Source: Candidatus Aminicenantota bacterium (GTDB lineage: Bacteria; Acidobacteriota; Aminicenantia; Aminicenantales; Aminicenantaceae). From it: a stretch of 64,000 nt of DNA. The DNA lies in contig DRHQ01000064.1 in NCBI GenBank assembly GCA_011049545.1, positions 1 to 64,000 on the forward strand. The letters are read 5' to 3'. Below are positions 19,695-29,714 of this stretch, in pieces. The position numbers and the translations under genes were made by a program. Within the stretch, counting starts at the first letter, position 1. Every line of letters begins with the position of its first letter. The notes beneath the pieces were generated by a model that worked only from the letters and a program-made list of their open reading frames with translations, made no database searches and was not told the DNA's origin.

Positions 19695-20369
19695 CTATTT
19701 CAATTTCTTTAAATGCTTGTTTTCTTTGCCAAGAGGAACATAGTACATAGATTTCTTTTTCATTTTCTTAATCTTATCTAGCAAATCTATTATATCTCCT
19801 TCCCGATCTAAATCCAACCCATCTGCCTTCACAACTAAAAGCGGAGCCGCCTGGTAATTGAAAAAAAAATAATCAAAGGCTTCAATGACATCCTCTAAAT
19901 ATTTCTCAGAGATATTTTTCTCCAGAGCACTTCCTTCCTTGTCAATACTTTTCAAAAGGGTCGGCAAAGAAATCTGGAGATGAATTACCAAATCAGGCTT
20001 GCCGACTCTCTCCTGCAACAAACTGTATATTCTTTCATAAACAATAAGCTCATCATCAGTGAGAGTTTGGTAGGCATAAATTTTATCTTTTTCAAACAGG
20101 TAATCACAGATTATCCTTTCTTCGAACAAATCCCTCTGCAGAAGGCTTACTTGCTGGTAGTACCTGTTCACCAAAAAGACAAGCTGGGCAAGAAAGGCAG
20201 CTCCTTCTTTTTCATTATAAAAATCTCTGAGATAAGGATTTTCGACCCTGTCAAAAATGACCTTGCCTCCAATTTTCTGGGATAAGATATTAGCTAATTT
20301 TGTCTTCCCAGATTTAAGAATCCCCTCTATAGCAATATGTTTGAAAATTATTTGCTCTTTTTCCGACAT
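19695..20369 (-). CDS. Deoxynucleoside kinase-like protein
   Basis: P-loop AIEGILKSGKTKLA; VENPYLRDFY; ERIICDYLFEKDKIYA. Confidence 0.83.
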   Translation of the reverse strand: MSEKEQIIFKHIAIEGILKSGKTKLANILSQKIGGKVIFDRVENPYLRDFYNEKEGAAFLAQLVFLVNRYYQQVSLLQRDLFEERIICDYLFEKDKIYAYQTLTDDELIVYERIYSLLQERVGKPDLVIHLQISLPTLLKSIDKEGSALEKNISEKYLEDVIEAFDYFFFNYQAAPLLVVKADGLDLDREGDIIDLLDKIKKMKKKSMYYVPLGKENKHLKKLK

Positions 20370-20538
20370 ATTTATTATCCTGATTTATTCAGGTTAATTA
20401 AGATTCTCCACTTTCTCAACTCTCATAACCTCTATGAGCAAGGCAGCTTAAAAAATAACGAATATAATAATATAAGTCAATCAAAAACAGGTTGAATACA
20501 GGGATTTGATTTGTCTTTAGGGATTTAATTTTTTGCAG

Positions 20539-20558
20539 GGGCTTGATTCATCAAGCCC
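20539..20558. repeat. Near-perfect hairpin gggcttgattcatcaagccc
   Basis: 8-bp stem, 4-nt loop; same family as 4765-4951. Confidence 0.65.
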
Positions 20559-20631
20559 ACCTTATAGAATGCACAAATAAATAGTTGGGTTTTCTTTATC
20601 AAATCCTAATCAAATAACAAAAAACAGAAAT

Positions 20632-20838
20632 CTATTTCTTTTTAGGTGTCTCTTCCACGGGAACAATGATCCAGGCTATGATGTAGAATATCACCATAGG
20701 GAATAAAACTGATAACAAGCTGATAGCCACAAAAAGGAGCCGCATTATATTCACATCCATGTCAAAATATTCAGCCAGCCCTCCGCAAATGCCTGCTACC
20801 ATCCTCTGTTTGGAAGAGCGGTAAAGTTTCTTTGCCAT
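20632..20838 (-). CDS. PspC domain-containing protein
   Basis: LYRSSKQRMVAGICGGLAEYFDMDVNIMRLLFV. Confidence 0.93.
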   Translation of the reverse strand: MAKKLYRSSKQRMVAGICGGLAEYFDMDVNIMRLLFVAISLLSVLFPMVIFYIIAWIIVPVEETPKKK

Positions 20839-20918
20839 CTTAATTTTCTCCTAAAAGAAATTATTCTTTTCTAAGGATATTTCCATCAATAAGTACGAAA
20901 AAAGCAATAAAAAGTTTC

Positions 20919-22442
20919 CTAATCCCCAAATTTTATCCCTTGAGCTAAGGGAAGCTCTTTTGACCAGTTAATCGTATTTGTCTGACGGCGCATGTAGCCT
21001 TTCCAGGAGTCTGAGCCAGACTCTCTTCCTCCTCCTGTCTCTTTTTCTCCTCCAAAGGCACCCCCAATCTCGGCTCCGGATGTTCCTATATTAACATTAG
21101 CGATGCCGCAATCTGAACCCTCATGGGATAGGAACTTTTCCGCTGTTAATAAATTTTTCGTAAATACAGCACTGGATAAACCCTGAGGAACTTCATTATG
21201 AAGCCTTATGGCTTCCTCGAAGTCCTTGTATTCTAAGAGGTAAAGGATGGGAGCAAAAGTCTCATGATGGACAATTTCTGTTTGTGATGGCATTTTGACA
21301 ATGGTTGGCTCAACAAATTGCTCCCCTAATTCTTTGAGAGGATGACCGCCGCAGATTATTTCTCCGCCCTGTTCTTTGACTTTTTCTAAAGCAGCCATCA
21401 TATCTTCCACTGCTGCCTTTGTCACCAGAGGCCCCATCAGAATTCCCTCCTCCATGGGATTTCCAAGGCGCACTTGCTTGTAGGCTTGGAGGATTCCCTG
21501 GGTCAGATCAGAAGCAATAGACTCGTGCACGATAATCCGCCTCGTAGAGGTACAGCGCTGGCCCGCTGTCCCCACCGCTCCGAAGAGAATAGAACGAACT
21601 GCCATGTCCAGGTCTGCATCTTCGGCAACAATAATTGCGTTGTTACCTCCAAGCTCAAGGATTGTGCGTCCAAAGCGGCGAGCCACAGCTTCTGACACTC
21701 TTTGTCCCATTTTAGTCGAGCCTGTGAAAGATATAAGAGGCAGCCGTTTGTCGTTAATCATTCTCTCTCCAACAACGGACCCAAATCCAATAACGATGTT
21801 GAAAATGCTCTTGAGCCCATGATCTGCCATGACTCTGTTACAAACATTCTGAACAGCAACGGCTGTCAGGGGAGTACTGGAAGATGGTTTCCAGACAATC
21901 GTATCTCCACAGGCTGCTGCGATAGCAGCATTCCAGGCCCAGACTGCCACGGGAAAATTGAAGGCTGTGATGATTCCGATAGCACCTAGGGGATGCCACT
22001 GCTCATACATCCTGTGTCCAGGACGTTCGGAATGCATTGTCAACCCGTAAAGCTGCCGAGAAAGACCCACTGCAAAATCACAGACATCAATCATCTCCTG
22101 AACTTCACCAATTCCCTCTGCCCTGATCTTTCCCATCTCCAGAGTCACCAGCTCCCCAAGAGGTTCCTTCAATTCCCTTAGCGCTTCCCCCACATCACGG
22201 ATCACCATGCCCCGTTGCGGAGCAGGCATCATGCGCCAGGATTTAAAAGCCTCAGCGGCCTGGTTGATAACCTGTTCGTATGTCTTTTCTGTGGCTTGGA
22301 TAATCTTGGCGATAGGTTCTCCGGTGGCGGGATTGTATGAGACAAGCTCGGGACCTTGAGGGTCTTCAAACCATTGTCCCTCACCAGCACAAGCTCCAAT
22401 ATTTACGTCTTTAATTTGTAATTTTTCTAATAACTTTTTCAT
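20919..22442 (-). CDS. Aldehyde dehydrogenase, ALDH7/AASADH-like
   Basis: VELGGNNAII-type motif, GQRCTSTRRIIVHE, GGEKETGGGRESGSDSWKGYMRRQT. Confidence 0.87.
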   Translation of the reverse strand: MKKLLEKLQIKDVNIGACAGEGQWFEDPQGPELVSYNPATGEPIAKIIQATEKTYEQVINQAAEAFKSWRMMPAPQRGMVIRDVGEALRELKEPLGELVTLEMGKIRAEGIGEVQEMIDVCDFAVGLSRQLYGLTMHSERPGHRMYEQWHPLGAIGIITAFNFPVAVWAWNAAIAAACGDTIVWKPSSSTPLTAVAVQNVCNRVMADHGLKSIFNIVIGFGSVVGERMINDKRLPLISFTGSTKMGQRVSEAVARRFGRTILELGGNNAIIVAEDADLDMAVRSILFGAVGTAGQRCTSTRRIIVHESIASDLTQGILQAYKQVRLGNPMEEGILMGPLVTKAAVEDMMAALEKVKEQGGEIICGGHPLKELGEQFVEPTIVKMPSQTEIVHHETFAPILYLLEYKDFEEAIRLHNEVPQGLSSAVFTKNLLTAEKFLSHEGSDCGIANVNIGTSGAEIGGAFGGEKETGGGRESGSDSWKGYMRRQTNTINWSKELPLAQGIKFGD

Positions 22443-22473
22443 TTATCTCTCCTTTGTATTTTTTTTGAATTCT

Positions 22474-24102
22474 TTATTCCTCGTTCAGAAAAGGATAGCG
22501 GTAATCCCTGGGAGGACGCAAATTCTCCTTAACTGCTCGAGCACTTGTCCAGCGAAGAAGGTTCAAGTAAGAACCAGCTTTATCGTTTGTTCCCGAGCCT
22601 CTGGCTCCTCCAAAAGGCTGCTGGCTGACAACAGCTCCAGTGGGTTTATCATTGATATAGAAGTTTCCTGCTGCATGGCGGAGGGCAACAAAGGCCTCAT
22701 CAATTGCTTTCCGGTCGTTGGCGAAGACAGCTCCTGTTAAACCATAGGGCGAGGTAGTATCGCAAATTTTTAATGTTTCTTTGTATTTATTTTCAGGGTA
22801 GACATAGATTGTAAGAACAGGCCCAAATATTTCTTCCTCCATCAACTTGTCTTTAGGATTGGTAACGACAACGAGTGTGGGCTCTATAAAATAACCCTTG
22901 GAATCATCGTAATTTCCTCCACAAACAATATTAGCTTCTTTTGATTTCTTCGCGTATTCAATGAATTCCACTATGCTATCAAAAGCGGGTTTATCAATAA
23001 CAGCACCTATAAAATTTGTAAAATCATTTATATCGCCCATCTTGATTGTCTTTATCTCATCTGACAAACTTTCTTTGATAGAAGGCCAGAGATTTGACGG
23101 GATGTAAGCTCGGCTGGCTGCTGAACACTTCTGTCCCTGATACTCAAATGCTCCGCGGATCAAGGCCGTGGTCACAGCCTCAGCATCAGCAGAAGCATGA
23201 ACAAAGACAAAGTCTTTTCCGCCAGTCTCCCCCACAATTCTGGGATATGTTTTGTAATTCATGATGTTTGACCCGATGGTCTTCCACATTCCCTGAAAAA
23301 CAGGAGTGCTTCCAGTGAAATGAACTCCAGCTAACTCTGGCTTTTCTAAGACAGGATCTCCGACATATCGTCCTGGGCCAGGAACAAAATTTATCACACC
23401 GTCAGGCAATCCAGCCTCCTTCAACAACTGGGTTATAAAATAGGCTGAATAGACTGCCGAAGAGGCCGGCTTCCACAACACCGTGTTTCCCATCATGGCT
23501 GGCGAGGTGGGTAAATTACCGGCAATAGAAGTGAAATTAAAAGGGGTCACAGCAAAAACAAAACCTTCCAAGGCACGGTATTCCATGTAATTCCAGATTT
23601 CATGAGAGGAATCCGGCTGTTGAGTGTAGATCTGGCGCATGTAGGAGGGATTAAAGCGATAAAAATCGATTAGTTCGCAGGCTGCGTCTATCTCTGCCTG
23701 ATAGACTGTCTTTGACTGTCCGAGCATGGTGGCAGCATTCAAAATATAGCGGTATTTTGTGGCAAGTAGCTCCGCAGCTCGAAGAAAAATTGAGGTTCGA
23801 GATTTCCAATCCATCACCGACCAATCTTTCCAGGCCTTCTGGGCTTCCTTAACCGCTTTATCCAGTTCTGGAGGCCCTGCTGTATGATACTGGGCTAAAA
23901 GATGGTTGTGGTCATGCGGGCAGCGGCAATCTGCCATATTTCCGGAAAGGATCTCTTTACCTCCGATTATCAAAGGAATCTCAATTTTCTCATTTAACAT
24001 TTTCTCCAGGTGAGCCTTCAAGTCCTTTTTCTCCCGACTTCCTGGAGCATAGCTATAAACAGGCTCATTGAAAGGTGTAGGAATTTTTATTATGGCATTC
24101 AT
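22474..24102 (-). CDS. pruA: L-glutamate gamma-semialdehyde dehydrogenase (1-pyrroline-5-carboxylate dehydrogenase)
   Basis: GETGGKDFVFVH, GAFEYQGQKCSAASRAYIP, QQPFGGARGSGTNDKAG. Confidence 0.9.
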   Translation of the reverse strand: MNAIIKIPTPFNEPVYSYAPGSREKKDLKAHLEKMLNEKIEIPLIIGGKEILSGNMADCRCPHDHNHLLAQYHTAGPPELDKAVKEAQKAWKDWSVMDWKSRTSIFLRAAELLATKYRYILNAATMLGQSKTVYQAEIDAACELIDFYRFNPSYMRQIYTQQPDSSHEIWNYMEYRALEGFVFAVTPFNFTSIAGNLPTSPAMMGNTVLWKPASSAVYSAYFITQLLKEAGLPDGVINFVPGPGRYVGDPVLEKPELAGVHFTGSTPVFQGMWKTIGSNIMNYKTYPRIVGETGGKDFVFVHASADAEAVTTALIRGAFEYQGQKCSAASRAYIPSNLWPSIKESLSDEIKTIKMGDINDFTNFIGAVIDKPAFDSIVEFIEYAKKSKEANIVCGGNYDDSKGYFIEPTLVVVTNPKDKLMEEEIFGPVLTIYVYPENKYKETLKICDTTSPYGLTGAVFANDRKAIDEAFVALRHAAGNFYINDKPTGAVVSQQPFGGARGSGTNDKAGSYLNLLRWTSARAVKENLRPPRDYRYPFLNEE

Positions 24103-24129
24103 CTCAATTTCCTCCTTCTTATAAAATTT

Positions 24130-24225
24130 GGGATCAGATCTTTCAAACTTTTATAATTTTATGAATATTAAGCAATTCATTTTATATTTTTCTTGCCAAT
24201 AATAAAAGTATTAAAGATCTGACCC
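24130..24225. repeat. Long imperfect inverted repeat
   Basis: gggatcagatctttcaaacttttat (24130-24154) versus ataaaagtattaaagatctgaccc (24202-24225). Confidence 0.75.
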
Positions 24226-24235
24226 TGATCAGCAA

Positions 24236-24784
24236 TCAAAGACCAAGATCTTTATCAATGCTTTGCATGGCTTCAAGGCATATGGATATAAACTCGTCCA
24301 GTTCCAAACCAATATTCTTGCTCTTTTCTATATCTTCCCGGGTTGCTCCTTTGGCAAAGCTTTTTTCTTTGTATCTTCTCTGCACAAAACCAACATCGAC
24401 TTCTCTCAGTTTCTTGCTAGGGTGCATCAGAGTGGCAGCAATGATCAACCCTGTAAGAGGATCAACGGAAAAAATTGCCCAGTCCATCTTGCTCTCACAA
24501 GTTACATGCGCGGCATGGGCTTTAACCGCATGAATGATATCTGCATCGATCCCGAGTTCTTCCAAAATTTTGACTGTCTCAGTCGTATGAAGTTCAGGGC
24601 TTTTTTCAGTGATTTCGTAATCAAGGTCGTGGAGCATTCCTGCTAGCCCCCATTTCTCCACATCCTGATTAAGCCGTGAAGCAAGAGCCTTCATGCATAC
24701 TGCTACTGCCAAGGAATGCTTCACCAGGTTCTTATTTTTAAGATATTTTTGGACAGTCTCTAAAGCTTCTTCTCTTTCCATCAT
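24236..24784 (-). CDS. HD-domain (HDIG-type) hydrolase
   Basis: HSLAVAVCMKALA..LAGMLHDLDYE. Confidence 0.85.
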   Translation of the reverse strand: MMEREEALETVQKYLKNKNLVKHSLAVAVCMKALASRLNQDVEKWGLAGMLHDLDYEITEKSPELHTTETVKILEELGIDADIIHAVKAHAAHVTCESKMDWAIFSVDPLTGLIIAATLMHPSKKLREVDVGFVQRRYKEKSFAKGATREDIEKSKNIGLELDEFISICLEAMQSIDKDLGL

Positions 24785-24818
24785 ACAATCTCCTTTCTAT
24801 ATTATTTTTTAAGTTCTT

Positions 24819-26156
24819 TTAATCTTTCTTAATCACAAAGGGAATTTCAGTCTTCATGCTTTCCTTTTCATCAACAACTTTAACTCCTACGATGTAATCC
24901 CCCTCCTTCTCCGGAAACCAAGCCCATGAATTTTTCTCAGATTTCTCTTGAACTATTCTTTCCTCCTTCCTTTCCTTAAGGTAGAATTCATAATTTTGCC
25001 TGTAGAAACCAACAGCAGAAACAGTAAAAGCAATTTCTGCTCCAACCTTTTGCGGCGATTCCCCGGAGGATCTCAAAGATACTTTTAATATCTTTTTCAA
25101 AAAGATAAGTTTTCCCTCATCCTTCTTGTTATCATGTAGATTGAACATAAGGTAAGGCGCAACCCATAGCGGATTTGATTTAATCTCCTGGCCCGTGTCG
25201 TATTCTCCGATATTTTCCCCCGTTTCTACATCAAAACAAAGCAGGAGGGAAGAAAAGGAGGAGGCCAAAATTCTCTCTCCAGAAATTTCAAGACGATAAA
25301 AACTCCGTGATGGGATTATTTTCCACCAGAGAATATGTCCGTTTTTTTTATTCAGACAGTACAATACATTATTCCAGCAAATAAAAAAAATCCTCTTGCC
25401 ATCGACAACAGGAGGGTTGAGGATTTTTCCTCCAATCTTTATTTTCCATTTTTTCTTTCTTTTTGCTAGATTAAAGCAATAAAAATAATGGTCATCCGTA
25501 CCAAAATACAGGAAATTCTTCTCGACTAAAGGGAGAGGCTGAATTTTATTCTCTGTTTTGATCTTATCTAAAAGACTGCCTTTTTCACTCAGAATATAAA
25601 GGTTATGATCATCGCAGCCAAATATAATTCTTTCGGCAGAAAAAACAGGAGTAGACCTGATAGCGTCACCCGCCTCGAAGCGCCAGAGTTCTTCTCCGCT
25701 TGATGTTGCGCGGGCAAAAAAGATTCCTTTCTCCGTGCCAAAGTATATTTTTTTCTTAAGTTCTTTAATACCAGTCGTGATTTTTTCTTTAACCTCTTTT
25801 TTCCAGAGCAGCCTTCCTTTTTTGCTCAAGCAGTAGAGCGTACTGTTCATATCATAAACGTAAATGTTTTCAGCTCCAAGGAAGGGAGAACTCGCCAGTT
25901 CTTCAGAAACTTCGAATTTCCATAAAATTTCGCGTCTCTCTCCTGTCATACAATAAACCAACCCTCTCTCCGTAGAAAGATAAATATCTCCCTCAGTATC
26001 TTTCACAAAGTCGATGATCCTTCCTTTGTAGGCGATCTCTCCAGCCTTTTCTAAAGGGAAGACTACTCCAGAAGGATATGCAGGAATTCTTGATTTAAAA
26101 AAAGAACAGAAGCCTAAAAAGATGCAAACCAGGAACAAGAGCGTAAATTTTTTCAT
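24819..26156 (-). CDS. PQQ-like beta-propeller repeat protein with signal peptide/lipobox-like N-terminus (ORF open to 26234)
   Basis: MKKFTLLFLVCIFLGFCSFFKS signal; repeats such as IYFGTEKGIFFARATSSGEELWRFEAGD. Confidence 0.8.
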   Translation of the reverse strand: MKKFTLLFLVCIFLGFCSFFKSRIPAYPSGVVFPLEKAGEIAYKGRIIDFVKDTEGDIYLSTERGLVYCMTGERREILWKFEVSEELASSPFLGAENIYVYDMNSTLYCLSKKGRLLWKKEVKEKITTGIKELKKKIYFGTEKGIFFARATSSGEELWRFEAGDAIRSTPVFSAERIIFGCDDHNLYILSEKGSLLDKIKTENKIQPLPLVEKNFLYFGTDDHYFYCFNLAKRKKKWKIKIGGKILNPPVVDGKRIFFICWNNVLYCLNKKNGHILWWKIIPSRSFYRLEISGERILASSFSSLLLCFDVETGENIGEYDTGQEIKSNPLWVAPYLMFNLHDNKKDEGKLIFLKKILKVSLRSSGESPQKVGAEIAFTVSAVGFYRQNYEFYLKERKEERIVQEKSEKNSWAWFPEKEGDYIVGVKVVDEKESMKTEIPFVIKKD

Positions 26157-26251
26157 TCTTCTTGAAAAATCCAATAATAGCACTTTTTTCTCTCTTTCCT
26201 CAATCTTTACAGAAAACTTGAAGGCTGATATCATTCAAAAGAGAGAAGACG

Positions 26252-26425
26252 ATGATTAACTACATTATGCTCTATAAAATAAGAAAAAAAGTCAAAAAAA
26301 TTTTGAAAGAAAAAATTTTCGAGGAAGAGCTCGCCACAACCCCGACTTCTTGTGTTGGCTGTGTTGCTGATGATATAAGCTGGGAAATTTATTACCTTTT
26401 GAAAGAAAAGAATGAGAAAGATTAG
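26252..26425 (+). CDS. Putative 57-aa small protein with CVGC motif
   Basis: MINYIMLYKIRKKVKKILKEKIFEEELATTPTSCVGCVADDISWEIYYLLKEKNEKD; fills a gap between minus-strand genes; not in supplied ORF track. Confidence 0.35.
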   Translation: MINYIMLYKIRKKVKKILKEKIFEEELATTPTSCVGCVADDISWEIYYLLKEKNEKD

Positions 26426-27735
26426 CTCTTCTCTCTTTTTATTTTTTCTTTTAGGGAATTCCACCACTCTATTCTTTTTTTAATATCCTTTTCCATACCC
26501 AGGTTTCCAGGTTCATAATATTTCCTTCCCTTTAGCTTGTCAGGAAAAGTCTCCATAGCAGTTGTGGAGTAAGGGAATTTATGAGCATAAGCATAATCTT
26601 TGCCGTATCCAATACCTTTCATTAGATCAGTCACAGGATTTCTTATATGGAAAGGGACGGGTTCAAAAGGACTTGCCTCGACATCTTTCATAGCCTTGTT
26701 AAAGGCGACATAGGCCCGATTGCTCTTGGGAGCTGAAGCCAGATAGATGGCTGCCTCGGCAAGAGCCAGTTCTCCTTCAGGGGAGCCTATAAAATCATAG
26801 GCTTCTTTTGCACTGAGGGCAATGGAGAGAGCCTGAGGATCTGCAAGACCAATATCTTCAGAAGCAAATCTCACCAGCCTTCGCGCAATATACAGGGGAT
26901 CTTCTCCTGCGGCAATCATCCTTGCCAGCCAGTAAAGAGAAGCATCCACATCACTATTCCTAAGGCTTTTATGAAGAGCAGAGATCAGGTTGAAGTGTTC
27001 TTCTCCTTTCTTATCGTAGAGAAGAATTCGCTTCTGCAGTGCCTCTTTTACCTCTTCAGTTGTTATCTTGTCATCTTTTACCAGATTTGCAGATATTTCG
27101 AGAGTATTAAGGGCTCTTCGGGCATCTCCGTTAGCATAGTCTATGATCATTTTTAGGACCTGCTTTTCAAGCTTGAGCTTTAGTCTCCCCAGCCCCTGCT
27201 CCTTATCAGCTAAAGCTCCTTTGATGATAAGGGTCAATGTTTCTTCGGATAGAGGGTTCAAAACCAGAACCTTCGTCCGAGAAAGAAGAGCTGCGATAAC
27301 TTCAAAAGATGGATTTTCAGTTGTTGAACCGAAAAGAATGATATCCCCTTTCTCTACATAGGGTAAAAAAGCACCTTGCTGGGCTTTATTGAATCGGTGT
27401 ATCTCATCGATGAAAATGATCGTGGGTTGTCCATACATTTTTTTATGACTTTCCGCCTTGGCCATGACTTGCTTGACTTCTTTGATGCCTGAAAGGACGG
27501 CGCTGAAAAAAATATAGGGAAAATTGAATTGATCGGCTATGATGTAGCCCAAAGTGGTCTTGCCTGAGCCGGGAGGCCCCCAAAATATGATGGAAACCAG
27601 ACAATCTGCTTTTATCAACTGGGAAAGTATCTTTCTTTCGCCGATGATATGCTCCTGGCCATAAAAGTGCTCCAGAGTCTTAGGCCGCATCCTCTCTGCC
27701 AGGGGAATGTGTTTTTCGCCCTTTTTAGTATCCAT
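26422..27735 (-). CDS. rarA: Replication-associated recombination protein A (RarA/MgsA) (ORF open to 27867)
   Basis: PLAERMRPKTLEHFYGQEHIIG, WGPPGSGKTTLG, FIDEIHRFNKAQQ. Confidence 0.94.
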   Translation of the reverse strand: MDTKKGEKHIPLAERMRPKTLEHFYGQEHIIGERKILSQLIKADCLVSIIFWGPPGSGKTTLGYIIADQFNFPYIFFSAVLSGIKEVKQVMAKAESHKKMYGQPTIIFIDEIHRFNKAQQGAFLPYVEKGDIILFGSTTENPSFEVIAALLSRTKVLVLNPLSEETLTLIIKGALADKEQGLGRLKLKLEKQVLKMIIDYANGDARRALNTLEISANLVKDDKITTEEVKEALQKRILLYDKKGEEHFNLISALHKSLRNSDVDASLYWLARMIAAGEDPLYIARRLVRFASEDIGLADPQALSIALSAKEAYDFIGSPEGELALAEAAIYLASAPKSNRAYVAFNKAMKDVEASPFEPVPFHIRNPVTDLMKGIGYGKDYAYAHKFPYSTTAMETFPDKLKGRKYYEPGNLGMEKDIKKRIEWWNSLKEKIKREKS

Positions 27736-27842
27736 GAATTTAGTGACCTTTGTTGAATTATACCAGATATTTTTTAAAGGGGACAGTTTAAAGGGGGAAA
27801 TACCTTCTCTCAATGCCACTAAATAACAAGACCCCATTAGGT

Positions 27843-27865
27843 ACTCAATGGCAAGACCTGACCCC
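27843..27865. repeat. Arm of dispersed inverted-repeat family
   Basis: actcaatggcaagacctgacccc; compare 55276-55297 and 32895-32915. Confidence 0.55.
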
Positions 27866-28001
27866 ATTCTTGACCTATATAGAATTCCATGCTAAAGTTA
27901 CGATTGATTTTACTTGAATTGAAAAGATAGAGGGAGTGGCGAATACTTTAAGTCAGTTAATCCCGCAAACAGACCTGCTCTTATAATAAATATATCACAA
28001 T

Positions 28002-28367
28002 ATGAAAAGCGGTAAGATACCCGAAAAGCTTGTTTACCGGTTAGAAGAAATAAGCCGTATTGCACAACTTAATCCTGAAGTCATTGAAGCCTGGGAAAGG
28101 GAACTCTACTTCCTTCATGCAGGAAAGACAGGCTCTGGAGATAAGATATTCAGGAAAAAAGACTTAGCCATAATCCTCAGGCTAAAGGAATTGCTAGAAA
28201 AAAAGAGATTAACTCTGGCTGGAGCAAAAAGAAAAATCGAGGAGGAATTCGGGATAATAACTCCAGCCCCAGTGCATCCTGATCGACTGAAAAAAGTCCT
28301 CTATCAGGTTCGAGAACAACTGCATGAAATTGCGATTTCTTTGGGAAACGACTCAAAAAAAACATAA
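28002..28367 (+). CDS. MerR-family transcriptional regulator
   Basis: YRLEEISRIAQLNPEVIEAWERELYFLHAGKTGSGDKIFRKKDLAIILRLKELLEKKRLTLAGAKRKIEEE. Confidence 0.85.
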   Translation: MKSGKIPEKLVYRLEEISRIAQLNPEVIEAWERELYFLHAGKTGSGDKIFRKKDLAIILRLKELLEKKRLTLAGAKRKIEEEFGIITPAPVHPDRLKKVLYQVREQLHEIAISLGNDSKKT

Positions 28368-28403
28368 AAATCTTTCCATATTTGTTATAATTATTCACTT
28401 GGT

Positions 28404-28480
28404 CGGGACGTGGCGCAGCCTGGTAGCGCACACGCTTGGGGTGCGTGGGGTCGGCGGTTCAAATCCGCCCGTCCCGACCA
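28404..28480 (+). tRNA. tRNA-Pro (anticodon GGG), CCA encoded
   Basis: CGGGACGTGGCGCAGCCTGGTAGCGCACACGCTTGGGGTGCGTGGGGTCGGCGGTTCAAATCCGCCCGTCCCGACCA; anticodon stem CACGC/GCGTG, loop TTGGGGT. Confidence 0.96.
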
Positions 28481-28562
28481 TTTTTAATTTTTCAAGCCTG
28501 GCAGAATGTTAGTTTAGTCAGGGAAATATACAAAAAATAAGGAGGTTAAAGATATTCAGGAA

Positions 28563-28910
28563 ATGAATGCAAACAAAAAAAAGGAAGTGCCCCTTGAATT
28601 AAAAGCACAAGCGACAAGATTAATTGACCTGATCAATTACCAGGAAGGCTCTGTGGTCAGCCGGGAAATTATTTCAAAAAAAACTGGAACTGTCACTTTA
28701 TTTGCCTTTGATGAAGGACAAGGTTTAAGTGAACACACGGCCCCTTTTGATGCTTTGGTTTATTGCTTGGATGGTGATGTGGAAGTCACCATATCAGGCA
28801 ATCCTATTCAGCTAAAGCCAGGAGAAATAGTGATCATGCCTGCCCATCAACCTCATGCCTTAAAAGCCCTCAAGAAATTCAAAATGCTACTGACAATGAT
28901 CCGAACTTAA
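28563..28910 (+). CDS. Cupin domain protein
   Basis: AFDEGQGLSEHTAPFDALVYCLDGDVEVTISGNPIQLKPGEIVIMPAHQPHAL. Confidence 0.9.
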   Translation: MNANKKKEVPLELKAQATRLIDLINYQEGSVVSREIISKKTGTVTLFAFDEGQGLSEHTAPFDALVYCLDGDVEVTISGNPIQLKPGEIVIMPAHQPHALKALKKFKMLLTMIRT

Positions 28911-28940
28911 AAAGATGAGACGAAAAAGAAAAAAGAAGTT

Positions 28941-29714
28941 ATGAAACCTCTTATTTTCCTCACCAATGATGATGGTTTTTTCGCCGAAGGCATAGAAGCT
29001 CTCTCCCGAAACCTTAAGGACTTAGGACGAATTTACGTCGTCGCCCCAGACAGAGAGAGAAGCACTGCTTCCCTCTCTCTTACTCTTCGCCGCCCCTTGA
29101 GAGTCAAAAAGATTAAAACGAATACCTATGCTGTAGACGGGACTCCTGCCGACTGTGTTTATATTGCACTTAAAAAATTGTTGCCTCAAAAGCCTTCTTT
29201 GCTCATCTCAGGCATCAACAAAGGTCCCAATCTCGGACAGCAAGATATTTCCTATTCGGGTACAGTCGCCGCAGCTATTCAGGGAACCTTTCTTCAGATT
29301 CCTTCAATAGCCGTCTCTCTTTTCCCAGACAAAAATCATAAGTATTCTTATGATTCCTCTGCCAAAATAGTCAACTCAATTGCCATGAAGCTGCTGGAAA
29401 ATAAGATCCCTGAAAAAATGACTCTCAATATAAACTTTCCCCCTCCTCCTATCAAAGGTATAAAAATTACAAAACTTGGTCAGAAAAGATACAATCCGGA
29501 AATTATCGAAAAAAAAGATCCCATGCAAAATTCCTATTACTGGATAGGACCTGGAAATCCAAAAGCTGAAGGCGCCAAAAACAGTGATGTTATGGTCGTC
29601 AAAGAAGGTTACATCTCTATTACTCCACTTCACACAGACTTAACAAACTACAAGACAATTCAGCATCCAACATTTAAAAATATTGTCGTATCTATCACCG
29701 ATGAGCTCTCTTAA
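28941..29714 (+). CDS. surE: 5'/3'-nucleotidase SurE
   Basis: FLTNDDGFFAEGIEAL, VAPDRERSTASLSLT, SGINKGPNLGQQDISYSGTV. Confidence 0.96.
   Translation: MKPLIFLTNDDGFFAEGIEALSRNLKDLGRIYVVAPDRERSTASLSLTLRRPLRVKKIKTNTYAVDGTPADCVYIALKKLLPQKPSLLISGINKGPNLGQQDISYSGTVAAAIQGTFLQIPSIAVSLFPDKNHKYSYDSSAKIVNSIAMKLLENKIPEKMTLNINFPPPPIKGIKITKLGQKRYNPEIIEKKDPMQNSYYWIGPGNPKAEGAKNSDVMVVKEGYISITPLHTDLTNYKTIQHPTFKNIVVSITDELS

Noticed and set aside
27736-27867. N-terminal extension of RarA
   Set aside because: Runs into the repeat element; conserved RarA N-terminus starts at MDTKKGEKHIPLAERMRP
28324-28512. 62-aa plus-strand ORF
   Set aside because: Overlaps the confident tRNA-Pro at 28404-28480 and the MerR gene end
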